From positions 17,755 through 81,754 of the forward strand of contig JBKBRB010000012.1 of NCBI GenBank assembly GCA_046292465.1: a stretch of DNA of 64,000 nt, given 5' to 3'. The stretch is from JANWWM01 sp046292465 (GTDB lineage: Bacteria; Bacteroidota; Chlorobiia; Chlorobiales; Thermochlorobacteraceae). Numbering within the stretch: the stretch's first letter is position 1; every line of letters starts with the position of its first letter. Below, piece by piece: positions 17,690 to 26,898 of this stretch. The translations under genes and the position numbers were made by a program. The notes under the pieces are model-generated. The model did no database searches. It saw nothing but the letters and a program-made list of their open reading frames with translations, and had not been told where the DNA came from.

Positions 17690-18913
17690 TTAGAGGTCGG
17701 TGGCAAGCAGCATTTGAATTTCACGGAAAGTTAGTCCTGAAAGGTCGGAGAGGACTTTTTTGGTGAGGTAGCCTTTGTAAGCATATGCGCCGTTGCGCAG
17801 GCTGGTGCTTCTCCAAAGGGCGTCGGAGGCGCTGGCATATTGTCCGATTTTAAGGATGAACGGAATCAAGGCGTTTGTGAGCGCATATGAGGCGGTGCGT
17901 GCAACGGCAGAGGGCATATTCGGAACGCAGTAGTGCGTTACGCCATATTTGACGAACACGGGGTCGGAGTGTGAGGTGCGCCGACTGGTTTCGAAACAAC
18001 CGCCTTGGTCAATGGAGACGTCGATAATCACAGAGCCTTTGTGCATGGTCATGACGATTTCTTCGCTGACGAGCGGTTTCATGACTTTCCCGCGCGGGTT
18101 CATGGCACCAATCATCACGTCGGCGATTTTGGCGGCTTTGGAGATGTAGTGGTCGTTAGCGATGGCAGTTGTTACGCGTCGGTTGAAGATGGTTTCGAAT
18201 CGGCGCAATCGGTTGAGTTCTTTATCAATAACCATAACATGTGCGCCGAGACCGAGTGCGGCTTGCGTAGCATAATGTCCGACTGTGCCTGCCCCGAGAA
18301 TCACGACTGTTGCAGGGGGGACGCCAGCACATCCGCCGAGAATAATGCCACGACCGCCGTTGCCTGTCTCCAAATACTTTGCGGCGGTTTGAACGGCAAG
18401 CGCACCAGCAATTTCGCTCATAGAGCGCACGACGGGTAATTCACCGTCTCGAGTCTCGATAAATTCAAATGCGAGTGCAGTGATGCCTTTGCGCAAAAGG
18501 GTTTCAATCAATTCTGTTTTCAGGCTACCAAGATGCAGCGCGGAAATGAGAATTTGGTTGCGCTGTAAAAGGTCGTACTCGCTTGGAAGTGGCGGTGCAA
18601 TTTTGACAATCAGGTTTGATTTTTTGTAGACTTCTTCGGCAGAGCTCACAACAATCGCCCCGGCCTCGATATACTCTTCGTTTGTGAAGTTGCAATGCAC
18701 TCCAGCATCTCGCTCAACGACAACACTGTGCCCTTGTTGGACAATAATTTTCACGCCTGATGGTGCAAGCGCGACCCGTTTTTCATCGCTGATGGTTTCT
18801 TTTGGAACGCCCAAGTCGATGTGCATCTTTTTTTCGCTTTTCATCACGATGCGCTCGAGGGTTTCAAGCCCAACATCGAACTCTTGATATCCGAAATCGC
18901 TCGTATATGCCAT
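17690..18913 (-). CDS. ald: Alanine dehydrogenase
   Basis: About 407 residues from ATG 18913 (MAYTSDFGY). It catalyses NAD-dependent interconversion of L-alanine with pyruvate and ammonia. An AlaDh/PNT N-terminal domain (GVPKETISDEKRVALAP) is followed by the Rossmann NAD-binding fold with VILGAGTVGHYA, and by the family signature MHKGSVIIDVSIDQGG. The C-terminus, and a ~30-residue N-terminal extension before the family start, make it longer than the usual ~370 residues. Upstream on the same strand lie sdhB and the ferredoxin-domain gene, about 110 bp away. Confidence 0.93.
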   Translation of the reverse strand: MAYTSDFGYQEFDVGLETLERIVMKSEKKMHIDLGVPKETISDEKRVALAPSGVKIIVQQGHSVVVERDAGVHCNFTNEEYIEAGAIVVSSAEEVYKKSNLIVKIAPPLPSEYDLLQRNQILISALHLGSLKTELIETLLRKGITALAFEFIETRDGELPVVRSMSEIAGALAVQTAAKYLETGNGGRGIILGGCAGVPPATVVILGAGTVGHYATQAALGLGAHVMVIDKELNRLRRFETIFNRRVTTAIANDHYISKAAKIADVMIGAMNPRGKVMKPLVSEEIVMTMHKGSVIIDVSIDQGGCFETSRRTSHSDPVFVKYGVTHYCVPNMPSAVARTASYALTNALIPFILKIGQYASASDALWRSTSLRNGAYAYKGYLTKKVLSDLSGLTFREIQMLLATDL

Positions 18914-19024
18914 TGTGGTTTTGTGTTGATAGATATCGAAGTAAAAAAGACTACCAGAGGCAATTGAACTCCGATAGCCTTTCAAACTTGTAACTCCTTT
19001 TCTTGCCTACTCGTTTGCGGTTTT

Positions 19025-19726
19025 TTAGTATCGCTCGCTAACGACTTTTCGCTTCAACGCAGAAATATGCTTAGTAATGTCAATTTCTTTTGGGCAGGCT
19101 TGAACACAATTAAAAATGGTGTAACACTTCCACAAGCCTTTGTGGTTATCGATAATCCGAAGGCGTTGGTCAGCGGCTTGATCACGGCTGTCGAAGATAA
19201 ATCGGTAGGCTTTCAGAAGTGCAGCAGGACCCAAATACTCTTCATCGCTCCATGTTGAGGGGCATGAGAATGTGCATGCGCCGCACAAAATACAGCGCGT
19301 TGATTCTTCAATGATTTCTTGGTCTTTTGCACTTTGATAGCGTTCTGTTTCTGGGGGAGGGTCGTCGTTGCAAAGGTAGGGCATGATGGTTTCATAACTC
19401 TTCCAGAACCGCGTCATATCAATAACGAGGTCTTTGATAACCGACGCCCCTGGCACAGGTTCGATTTTCAGTTTTGTTGTCTTTAAGTCTTTCACGAGTG
19501 TAACGCAGGCAAGACGATTTTCGCCATTAATCATCATTGCGTCGCTGCCACAAACGCCATGCGCGCACGATTTGCGGTAGGTGAGCGTGCCGTCTTGCTC
19601 CCACTTGATTTTATTGAGCACATCGAGAACGCGCTCCATCGGGTCTGCCTCAACCTTGTAGGTTTCCCAATGAGGCGCGTTGTCTTTTTCAGGATTAAAC
19701 CGCTTGAGCATTACTTCCAACTGCAT
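19025..19726 (-). CDS. sdhB: Succinate dehydrogenase/fumarate reductase iron-sulfur subunit
   Basis: A 233-residue iron-sulfur protein that passes electrons between the flavoprotein and the quinone site. The N-terminal plant-type [2Fe-2S] ligands are in SCAHGVCGSDAM and a later LAC. The C-terminal domain has CILCGACTFSC and CVQACPKEI for the [4Fe-4S] and [3Fe-4S] clusters. No sdhA or membrane-anchor gene is next to it, which is unusual. Instead it follows, by 28 bp, a gene for a ferredoxin-domain protein that looks like a chlorosome component. Confidence 0.9.
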   Translation of the reverse strand: MQLEVMLKRFNPEKDNAPHWETYKVEADPMERVLDVLNKIKWEQDGTLTYRKSCAHGVCGSDAMMINGENRLACVTLVKDLKTTKLKIEPVPGASVIKDLVIDMTRFWKSYETIMPYLCNDDPPPETERYQSAKDQEIIEESTRCILCGACTFSCPSTWSDEEYLGPAALLKAYRFIFDSRDQAADQRLRIIDNHKGLWKCYTIFNCVQACPKEIDITKHISALKRKVVSERY

Positions 19727-19754
19727 ACTACAAAACTACCTTTCCCTTATGTGA

Positions 19755-20567
19755 TTAGCCTTTTTTGATTTCAACTTTTACAGGCGTTACTTCTTGTGCT
19801 TGTGCCGCTGAGCCTGTGCTTTGCGTCGCGCTTCCAATCACTTTTGATACCGTGTTAGTTAATCCTTTGACAACGTCTGAAACGCTGTTCACAACAGGCT
19901 CAAGCGTTTTATTTAAGTCGGTCGACGAGACGGAATTGCTAATGTTTTTCAGCAAATCGCCTGTGCTGTTGATGACGGGTTCAAGCCCTTTGCCCAAATC
20001 GCTGGCAATTTTGGGGACATTGTTGGCAATCTCAGTTACAATTTGATTGATTTCAGGGAAGCGTTCGTTGGCGGCGTTGATGGTATCGCTGACGGCTTGC
20101 AAGGTCAATTTTCCGTCAATCACGCGTTGAATCACATTCACGCTGACCATCGGCACGGCGGCAAGGTGCGACAGCGTTTCTCTTCCAAGCCAAGTAAAAA
20201 ACTCTCCGACATAGCCTTGTGGATGCGTTGAGGGCTCTTTGGGTTGCTCTTTGAAGGCGCGATTGAAGACTTGTCGGGCTTTTTCGGCACGGGTCAATAC
20301 TTTTACGGGCTTATCGGCAGTGAACCGACATTGGCAGGCAAGGCGATGTCCGTTTTGTTGTTTTTCCGCCGTTAGCCATGCCTTTTCTACGTCGTTCATC
20401 GGTGAGAGTGCATCCATTCCGCTTTCTACAATCACTTCACAAGTTTGGCACAAGCCGTTTCCACCACAGACATAGCCAATGTGCGCTTTGTTTTTGCGTG
20501 CAACCGCTAAAAGCGTTTCATCAACAAGAGCATCGTATATTTGCCCGTTCATTTCGATTTTTGGCAT
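19755..20567 (-). CDS. Candidate chlorosome envelope [2Fe-2S] protein (CsmI/J/X-like)
   Basis: A 270-residue protein. The N-terminal ~95 residues are an adrenodoxin-type [2Fe-2S] domain with CGGNGLCQTC (CX5CX2C) and a fourth Cys in RLACQC. The middle (about 115-155) has a short hydrophobic/amphipathic stretch. The C-terminal ~110 residues are low-complexity amphipathic helix with an internal repeat: LEPVINSTGDLLKNISNSVS then LEPVVNSVSDVVKGLTNTVS, 29 residues apart. Fusion of an adrenodoxin-like domain to an amphipathic C-terminus is the known layout of CsmI/CsmJ/CsmX in the chlorosome envelope of green sulfur bacteria. The identification rests on architecture, not alignment. A soluble ferredoxin fused to an apolipoprotein-like tail is the alternative. 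Confidence 0.6.
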   Translation of the reverse strand: MPKIEMNGQIYDALVDETLLAVARKNKAHIGYVCGGNGLCQTCEVIVESGMDALSPMNDVEKAWLTAEKQQNGHRLACQCRFTADKPVKVLTRAEKARQVFNRAFKEQPKEPSTHPQGYVGEFFTWLGRETLSHLAAVPMVSVNVIQRVIDGKLTLQAVSDTINAANERFPEINQIVTEIANNVPKIASDLGKGLEPVINSTGDLLKNISNSVSSTDLNKTLEPVVNSVSDVVKGLTNTVSKVIGSATQSTGSAAQAQEVTPVKVEIKKG

Positions 20568-20664
20568 CGGAGTATGTGTTTAAGGTTTGTGATTAGCACT
20601 AATGAATCGGCACTACTTGTTGTGTTAAAGTCGTTAGCAACTTAAAAAAATTCCTTTGCTTTCC

Positions 20665-20683
20665 AAAAAGAGAAGCGTTCTCT
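20665..20683 (-). terminator. Intrinsic terminator of asnB
   Basis: On the minus strand AGAGAA-CGC-TTCTCT followed by TTTT lies directly after the asnB stop codon. The loop is tight (3 nt) and the stem is 6 bp. Confidence 0.55.
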
Positions 20684-20684
20684 C

Positions 20685-22607
20685 TTACTTTCCGAAAAAT
20701 CTATCGTGCCACATCGACACAACCAAGAGCGACCACAAATGCTTACTCCGATTCACCTTCCCACTTCGGTGTTCCTCGAAAAGACGCTGGATAAACTTTT
20801 TGTGAAAGAGATTTCGCTTCATCAAACCTGAATTGAGAATTGCGTCTTCAGCAATCGGCGAGAGTTTACCATTTCGTAGCCACTCCACTGCGGGCAGGGC
20901 AAAGCCTTGTTTTTTTCGGTAAATGATGTTGTGTGGAATAATGCCTTCCGCCGCTTTTTTCAAAATGTATTTCGGAACACCGTGTTTGATTCTCAGCGAT
21001 TCAGGAATCTGCATCGCGAACTCCACAAGGCGATGGTCTAAAAACGGCACACGCGCTTCAATCGAGACAGCCATCGACATTTTATCGACGCGCATGAGAA
21101 GCAGCTCCGCCAAGCGATGTTTATAGTCTGTGTAAATCATCTTTCGCAGAAAGTCGGCACTCTCCGACGGCGGCACGAGCGTTTCAAATTGCTCGAAGTT
21201 TTCTTTTGCAATCCTTGCCGATGAGCGCACTTCGTTGTAAAAATGGCTGGTGCAGAGTGCGGCTTTTTGCTCTTCACTGAAACTGACGGCGAGCCCATAA
21301 AAGGTTGGTTCGTGCCGCACACTTCGACCAGCATAATCGGAGAAAGGCGAAAACGGCTTTAGACGGCGCAGAACTTGATGCGACAAGACTTTCAGCGCAT
21401 CCGGCATCAGTGCGTCATAATACTTGTGAAACCACAGTTCTTGAAGGTATTGCTGGTAGCCAGAAAAAGATTCGTCTGACCCCTCGCCGACTTGCGCGAC
21501 AATTGTTCCCGATTCACGGCAGAGTTTGCTCACATAGTAAAACGGTATGCAGACTGGGTCAGCATTCGGTTCATCTTGGTGCCATACCATTTCAGGAAGG
21601 AAGTCAATCGCATCTTGCTCTGTGAGTAAAATTTCGTGATGATTGGTTTTGAACTGTTCTGCAACTTGACGCGCGTAGCCGAGTTCGTTGTATTTCTCTA
21701 AATCCTTGAAGCCAACCGTGAAAGTTTCAACCGGACGATTCATCAATTCGCTCATGAGCGCAACATTGAGCGAGGAGTCAATTCCGCCCGAAAGCATTGC
21801 GCCGAAAGGCACATCTGACATCATTCGGAGTTTGATAGAATCGCGCAGCAATCGACGAATGTTTTCAATGCAAAAGGCTTCGGAATAAAACTTTTCTTTC
21901 GGGAAAATTTCCGTGCGGTGATTCACTTCCCACCACTGCTGTTTCTTCATTTCGCCGTTGCGATTGATAACGGCATAATGCCCTGCTTCCAATTTGTAAA
22001 TGCCTTTGAAGAGCGATTCACCCGGAGGCACCGCGAAAAGCGAGAGATAATCGTAAAGTGCCTGTAAATTGAGGTCGCGCGAAACTGACGGATGCTCGAG
22101 AATCGATTTAATTTCAGAGCCAAAGATGAGCGCGCCATTGGCAAATGTGTAGTAGAGCGGCTTAATGCCAATTCTATCGCGAATTAAAATGAGTTCTTCC
22201 TTGCGCGAATCCCATATTGCAATCGCGAACATGCCGTAAAGTTTCTCGACAAAGTCAAGTCCATATTCTTGATAGGCGTAAAGAATGGTTTCAGTGTCGG
22301 TGCGAGAGTTGTAGCGATAGCCTTTGGCTTCAAGGTCTTGGCGCAGGTCGAGATGATTGTAGACTTCGCCATTAAAAACAATCCAAATTGAGCCGTCGTG
22401 ATTGCGCATCGGTTGATGTCCCGCAGGGGAGAGGTCGATGATGGCAAGGCGGCGGAAGCCGAAGCCAAGCCGTTGGTCAGGGGAAATGTAGATGCCGTCG
22501 TCGTCAGGTCCGCGATGCGCGATGACGCGAGTCATTTTTTTCAGCAGGTCTTCTGAGAGGGCGTTTGGAGATTGGCTGTAATTAAACACGCCTGTAATGC
22601 CGCACAT
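20685..22607 (-). CDS. asnB: Glutamine-hydrolysing asparagine synthase
   Basis: A 640-residue class B enzyme. Cys2 (MCGITGVF) is the glutaminase nucleophile after Met removal. The N-terminal amidotransferase domain spans ~1-210 with RRLAIIDLS and NGEVYNH. The synthetase domain carries the pyrophosphate loop LSGGIDSS. AsnB-like proteins of this length serve either asparagine synthesis or amidation of surface polysaccharide. No polysaccharide genes flank it, so asparagine synthesis is the simpler reading. A small secreted-protein gene lies 11 bp upstream in the same direction. Confidence 0.88.
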   Translation of the reverse strand: MCGITGVFNYSQSPNALSEDLLKKMTRVIAHRGPDDDGIYISPDQRLGFGFRRLAIIDLSPAGHQPMRNHDGSIWIVFNGEVYNHLDLRQDLEAKGYRYNSRTDTETILYAYQEYGLDFVEKLYGMFAIAIWDSRKEELILIRDRIGIKPLYYTFANGALIFGSEIKSILEHPSVSRDLNLQALYDYLSLFAVPPGESLFKGIYKLEAGHYAVINRNGEMKKQQWWEVNHRTEIFPKEKFYSEAFCIENIRRLLRDSIKLRMMSDVPFGAMLSGGIDSSLNVALMSELMNRPVETFTVGFKDLEKYNELGYARQVAEQFKTNHHEILLTEQDAIDFLPEMVWHQDEPNADPVCIPFYYVSKLCRESGTIVAQVGEGSDESFSGYQQYLQELWFHKYYDALMPDALKVLSHQVLRRLKPFSPFSDYAGRSVRHEPTFYGLAVSFSEEQKAALCTSHFYNEVRSSARIAKENFEQFETLVPPSESADFLRKMIYTDYKHRLAELLLMRVDKMSMAVSIEARVPFLDHRLVEFAMQIPESLRIKHGVPKYILKKAAEGIIPHNIIYRKKQGFALPAVEWLRNGKLSPIAEDAILNSGLMKRNLFHKKFIQRLFEEHRSGKVNRSKHLWSLLVVSMWHDRFFGK

Positions 22608-22618
22608 TTAGTTAAAAA

Positions 22619-23155
22619 TCAAGGTTGAAGGAGACACTCGCCAACAGCAATGAGTTTTTCCGCCCCGTCTTTTGTGAGCGATTTGCTTGCCCATACTTCA
22701 AGACGCAGTCGCACAGGTTCAGGTGGTAGGGTATCGTATCCTTCTTGAAGTGCGTCAGGCAGTTGAATCATCCACGACGACCATTCGGGCAACGGTAGGT
22801 AATCGTCTGTCAGTTCTTTTTCATAGTGTAATTTGCCTTCTACAATCATTCGGTAGATGATGCGCTTTGGCATGCCGTCGGGCAATGCGCCAAGATGTTT
22901 TGGCAAAAAAAATCGCGCCCAAACGGATTGGTATCGACGAAACTCATTTCCCAGCATCGGCTCAATTTCTTTAACCGTGCCGAGACGCGGAATTTCTTGC
23001 GCCGCAAAAACCACCACCCCAATTTCTGGCGATGCCTTTGCGCGCTTACCGGATTTTTTGAACAACTGTTGATGGAATTCGCCTTGCGGCTGCGGTTGCG
23101 CAAGCAGAGACTTTGCTATAAGCAGCAAGGTTGTCAGCAGTAAAAGTTGGTTCAT
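22619..23155 (-). CDS. Secreted protein of unknown function
   Basis: A 178-residue protein with a signal peptide (MNQLLLLTTLLLIAKSLLAQ) and a mature part of ~155 residues. The mature part is rich in Pro, Leu and charged residues and has no cysteines. No family is recognised. It is 11 bp upstream of asnB on the same strand, so they probably share a transcript, though a functional link is not obvious. Confidence 0.6.
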   Translation of the reverse strand: MNQLLLLTTLLLIAKSLLAQPQPQGEFHQQLFKKSGKRAKASPEIGVVVFAAQEIPRLGTVKEIEPMLGNEFRRYQSVWARFFLPKHLGALPDGMPKRIIYRMIVEGKLHYEKELTDDYLPLPEWSSWMIQLPDALQEGYDTLPPEPVRLRLEVWASKSLTKDGAEKLIAVGECLLQP

Positions 23156-23216
23156 TCAATCGCTGGCTTTTTTGTGATGTCTTAGGTAAATATACAGCGA
23201 AAACCCTTGCTCCCAA

Positions 23217-24407
23217 CTACTTCGCAAAGGACTTGGCTAATTGCGCACGGTATTGATTCACTCGTTCCTCGATTTCCGATAAACTATCGCCGCCGAATTT
23301 TTCAAGCATCGCGTTCATCAAGACTGGCGCAATAACGGCTTCTGCAATCACGCCGCAAGCAGGCGCGGCGCATGCATCGGAGCGTTCAATCAAGGAGAGT
23401 TCTTCTTCCATTGACTCCAAATTCACAGAACGAAGCGGATTCATCAAGGTCGAAATGGGTTTCATGGCAACGCGCAAATGAAGCGGTTCGCCGTTGGTCA
23501 TGCCGCCTTCAATGCCGCCTGCACGATTGGTTTTGCGATATGGCTTGCCGTGTGCATCTACAAAAATTTCGTCGTGCACTTCTGAGCCGAAACTCACTGC
23601 ATTGCGAAACGCCGTGCCAATTTCAACGCCTTTAACGGCTTGAATGGAAATAATCGCGGCGGCAAGTTGCGCGTCGAGTTTGCGGTCGTGCTGTGTGTAA
23701 GAGCCAAGTCCAATCGGCAAGCCTGTAACAAAAACCTCGATAATTCCGCCGAGTGTATCGCCGCGCTGTTTGGCGTCATCAATGAGCGCAATCGCTTTTT
23801 CTTCGGTGGCTTTGTCAAGCATGCGCACAGGCGAAGTGTCGGCGCGTTGCATTAGGGTTTCTGCACCTTCGGAGAGCAGTTCAAGCGCGGGCGAGGGGTC
23901 GGGTTCAATCGCGCTTCCAATCGCGGAAAGATACGAGCCGATTTCAATGCCGAGTTGTTTGAGAAATTGACGCGCCACAGAGCAAGCCGCTACGCGCGCC
24001 GCCGTCTCTCGTGCCGACGAGCGTTCAATGACAGGGCGAATATCATCAAAGCCGTATTTCAATCGTCCTGTAAAATCGGCATGTCCCGGACGTGGCACGT
24101 GTAATTTCTTGACCGTGTCGGATTTATCCTCAAATTGGCTCATCTTTTCCGTCCAATTTTTCCAATCACGATTTTCAATCAAGAGCGTAATCGGCGCGCC
24201 GATGGTTTTGCCAAAACGCACTCCGTTGAGAATATCGACCGTGTCGGTCTCGATTTTCATTCGATGACCGCGTCCGTAGCCTTGTTGGCGTCGCGCTAAG
24301 TGATGATTGATGACGTCGGGCGAGAGCGGAACACCAGCAGGCATTCCATCGACAATAGCAGAAAGCGCACGCCCATGCGACTCTCCGGCTGTGAAATATC
24401 TAAACAT
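23217..24407 (-). CDS. aroC: Chorismate synthase
   Basis: A 396-residue enzyme that uses reduced FMN to convert 5-enolpyruvylshikimate-3-phosphate to chorismate, the last common step of aromatic biosynthesis. Signature motifs are present: GESHGRALSAIVDGMPAG at the N-terminus, RRQQGYGRGHRMKIE, RSSARETAARVAAC and GGIEGGMTNGEP. Length is normal. It is upstream of the secreted-protein and asnB genes by about 60 bp. The pathway partner pheA is 26 kb away. Confidence 0.96.
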   Translation of the reverse strand: MFRYFTAGESHGRALSAIVDGMPAGVPLSPDVINHHLARRQQGYGRGHRMKIETDTVDILNGVRFGKTIGAPITLLIENRDWKNWTEKMSQFEDKSDTVKKLHVPRPGHADFTGRLKYGFDDIRPVIERSSARETAARVAACSVARQFLKQLGIEIGSYLSAIGSAIEPDPSPALELLSEGAETLMQRADTSPVRMLDKATEEKAIALIDDAKQRGDTLGGIIEVFVTGLPIGLGSYTQHDRKLDAQLAAAIISIQAVKGVEIGTAFRNAVSFGSEVHDEIFVDAHGKPYRKTNRAGGIEGGMTNGEPLHLRVAMKPISTLMNPLRSVNLESMEEELSLIERSDACAAPACGVIAEAVIAPVLMNAMLEKFGGDSLSEIEERVNQYRAQLAKSFAK

Positions 24408-24554
24408 CGTTGGTTTGCTTCATTGAACTCACAAGGAAGTGAGAATCACGGGAAATTGCAAATTTACGCTCAACTCTCTCGCACACTTTCTTGAACGAAT
24501 TGGCGCAACATCGTCGTTTATTTCGTTTCTATCAACATTAACCATTCAAATTCC

Positions 24555-25538
24555 ATGCTCTATGACAACCATGGGCGACCGATTACTTACCTTCGCCTCT
24601 CCGTAACCGACCGATGTAACTTGCGATGCGTTTATTGCATGCCTGCACACGGCATTGATGTCATTCCCAAAGATGAAATTCTCTCGTTTGAAGAAATGGA
24701 ACGATTGCTTCACCTTGTTTGCACGATGGGCATTACAAAAGTGCGCATTACCGGCGGCGAGCCGTTTGTCCGACGAGACCTCATCCAATTCCTTTGGCGG
24801 ATTCATCACCTTCCGAAAGAATTACACCTAACCACGAATGGCTTATGGTCAGCGCAATATGTTCCCGAACTCAAAGTGATGGGCGTTAAGGGCGTCAATT
24901 TAAGCCTCGACACCTTAGACCGTGAGCGGTTTCAACGCATCACGCGGCGCGACGAACTCCACAAAGTGATGGAAACTTTCTACGCGCTCCTGAACGCGGA
25001 AATTCCTGTCAAACTCAATGCTGTGGTGATGAACGGCATAAACGATGTTGATATTGTGCCGCTGGCTGAACTCACCAAAGATTATCCGATTGACGTTCGA
25101 TTCATTGAAGAAATGCCCTTCAACGGCGAAGGCGCAAGCGAGCCAGTCTTGATTTGGGATTACAAAAAAATTCTCTCCGTTCTCAAATCTCACTATCCCG
25201 ACTTGCAAAAATTAGACGACGCGCCACACAGCACATCGATGGAATACAAAATTCCGAGCTACAAGGGCACAGTCGGCGTGATTGCCGCGTTTTCGCGCAC
25301 TTTTTGCGGCACATGCAATCGAATTCGTGTAACGGCAAGCGGCATGCTGAAAACTTGCCTTTATGACGACGGCGTGCTCAACATCAAAACCCTTATGCGC
25401 AGCGGCGCAAGCGACGACGACTTGCGAACCGCCTTGCTCGAGGCGTTCAACAACCGTCCTAAAAACGGCTTCGAAGCCGAAGCACGTCGAAAGAACTTCG
25501 CCCCTGTTTCAGAATCGATGTCAACGATTGGCGGATAA
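24555..25538 (+). CDS. moaA: GTP 3',8-cyclase MoaA (molybdenum cofactor)
   Basis: A 327-residue radical-SAM enzyme that begins molybdopterin synthesis from GTP. The N-terminal cluster is CNLRCVYC (CX3CX2C). The C-terminal second cluster is CGTCNRIRVTASGMLKTC. The last residues are the conserved Gly-Gly needed for activity. Start ATG 24555 places the radical-SAM motif at the normal distance. No other moa genes are adjacent. It is divergent from aroC and converges on the PPO gene with only 3 bp between stop codons. Confidence 0.95.
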   Translation: MLYDNHGRPITYLRLSVTDRCNLRCVYCMPAHGIDVIPKDEILSFEEMERLLHLVCTMGITKVRITGGEPFVRRDLIQFLWRIHHLPKELHLTTNGLWSAQYVPELKVMGVKGVNLSLDTLDRERFQRITRRDELHKVMETFYALLNAEIPVKLNAVVMNGINDVDIVPLAELTKDYPIDVRFIEEMPFNGEGASEPVLIWDYKKILSVLKSHYPDLQKLDDAPHSTSMEYKIPSYKGTVGVIAAFSRTFCGTCNRIRVTASGMLKTCLYDDGVLNIKTLMRSGASDDDLRTALLEAFNNRPKNGFEAEARRKNFAPVSESMSTIGG

Positions 25539-25541
25539 GCG

Positions 25542-26882
25542 TTATTGAGCCAATAGCCGTTCAGCCGTTTCTTCGGCTTGCGCGATGGTGTCGGGAACGG
25601 AAATGCCGCCGCGCCAATTTCCAACAAACGCCAGCGTTTTTTCGCGCGCTTCCAGTGCATCGACCTTCGCCAAAATTTCAGAATGTCCAACCCGATATTG
25701 CGGAATGGCGCGTTCCCACTTGGCGACGCTTTCAACCACAGGGCGCGCCTTGATGTTCAGAATGGATTGTAGTTCTGCCGTCGCGACTTCAATCAGCGTG
25801 CCGTCGCTATACTTCACGAGTTCTGGCTTGCGCGAACCACCAAGAAACACCGTAAACGCTACGGTTTGATAGCGCGAAGGGAAAATCGTGCTGTTATAGA
25901 CCGCGCCTAAAATCTGCCGTTCTTCTTTTTCAGGCACAAGAAATCCGAAGCCTTGTGGTTGATCGACTTCCTCTTTTGTAAATCCCAAAAAGACTTGCGC
26001 CACAGGCGAATAGGGAATTTTTGATAAGGCTTCTGAAACTTGCTTATCCAAGCCTTGAATCAAATTTGCGGTTACATCGGCAGGTGTTGCAAAAACAAGG
26101 TGCGTTGCCGTGAGCGATTTCATTTCGTTCTGTTGCACATAAAAGACGCGCCACTGTGTCGCCTCGCGCTGAACGTCTTGCACGTCTGCGCCGCGTTCAA
26201 TCGATGCGCCGAGCGTTCCTGAAAGCTTTTGAATAACCGTATAGAAACCGCCTGCAAAAGAGAACATTTTTCCCGAATAAGGTTTCGGATTTTGCTTTGC
26301 CTCTTTGGCGCGTGCGATTGCGCCCTTAATCACGCTTCCATACTTTGCTTCCAACTCGCTCATCACTTTGAATGCGGCGTGTGCGGAAAGGTCTTCGGGC
26401 TTTGCGGCGTAAGTGCCAATCAAAAAGGGATTGATGGCATAATCCAAAATTTCTTTTCCAAATCGGCGCGTTACAAATTCGGCGATGGTTTCTTCACGCG
26501 AGGCTTTGGCGATGAACGGCTCACGAAGCAAACGCAGTTTTGCGCCCAGCGAAAAAAGAGGCGTTGTGAGAAAAGCAGGCGGGGAAGTCGGCAAGGCAAC
26601 GAGTTTGCCGTTTTTCATTATCCAGCGTGCGTTGGCGTGTGGCGATGCGCCGAGCATTTCACGGCGCAACCCTAATTCGTCGATGAGTTTGTGAACGGCG
26701 TCGTTCGATTCCAGCACCGTGTTTGCGCCGACATCAAACGGTTCGCCACCAACCTTTCGTGCGCCGATTTTTCCGCCGACGACTTTTGACGCCTCGAGCA
26801 CTTGAACCTCAATGCCGCGTTGCTTCAAGCGATAAGCGACGGTCAAGCCTGCAAGCCCTCCGCCAATTACGATTACATTCAT
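25542..26882 (-). CDS. hemG: Protoporphyrinogen oxidase (FAD, HemG/HemY type)
   Basis: A 446-residue FAD enzyme oxidising protoporphyrinogen IX to protoporphyrin IX for heme and (bacterio)chlorophyll. The N-terminal dinucleotide motif is VIGGGLAGLTVAYRL and the C-terminal FAD loop includes GNWRGGISVPDTI. This flavin amine-oxidase-fold PPO normally uses O2 as electron acceptor, which hints at oxygen use, although other acceptors have been proposed in anaerobes. It lies 16 bp downstream of rodA on the same strand. Confidence 0.92.
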   Translation of the reverse strand: MNVIVIGGGLAGLTVAYRLKQRGIEVQVLEASKVVGGKIGARKVGGEPFDVGANTVLESNDAVHKLIDELGLRREMLGASPHANARWIMKNGKLVALPTSPPAFLTTPLFSLGAKLRLLREPFIAKASREETIAEFVTRRFGKEILDYAINPFLIGTYAAKPEDLSAHAAFKVMSELEAKYGSVIKGAIARAKEAKQNPKPYSGKMFSFAGGFYTVIQKLSGTLGASIERGADVQDVQREATQWRVFYVQQNEMKSLTATHLVFATPADVTANLIQGLDKQVSEALSKIPYSPVAQVFLGFTKEEVDQPQGFGFLVPEKEERQILGAVYNSTIFPSRYQTVAFTVFLGGSRKPELVKYSDGTLIEVATAELQSILNIKARPVVESVAKWERAIPQYRVGHSEILAKVDALEAREKTLAFVGNWRGGISVPDTIAQAEETAERLLAQ

Positions 26883-26898
26883 TGAATTGGGTGATGAA

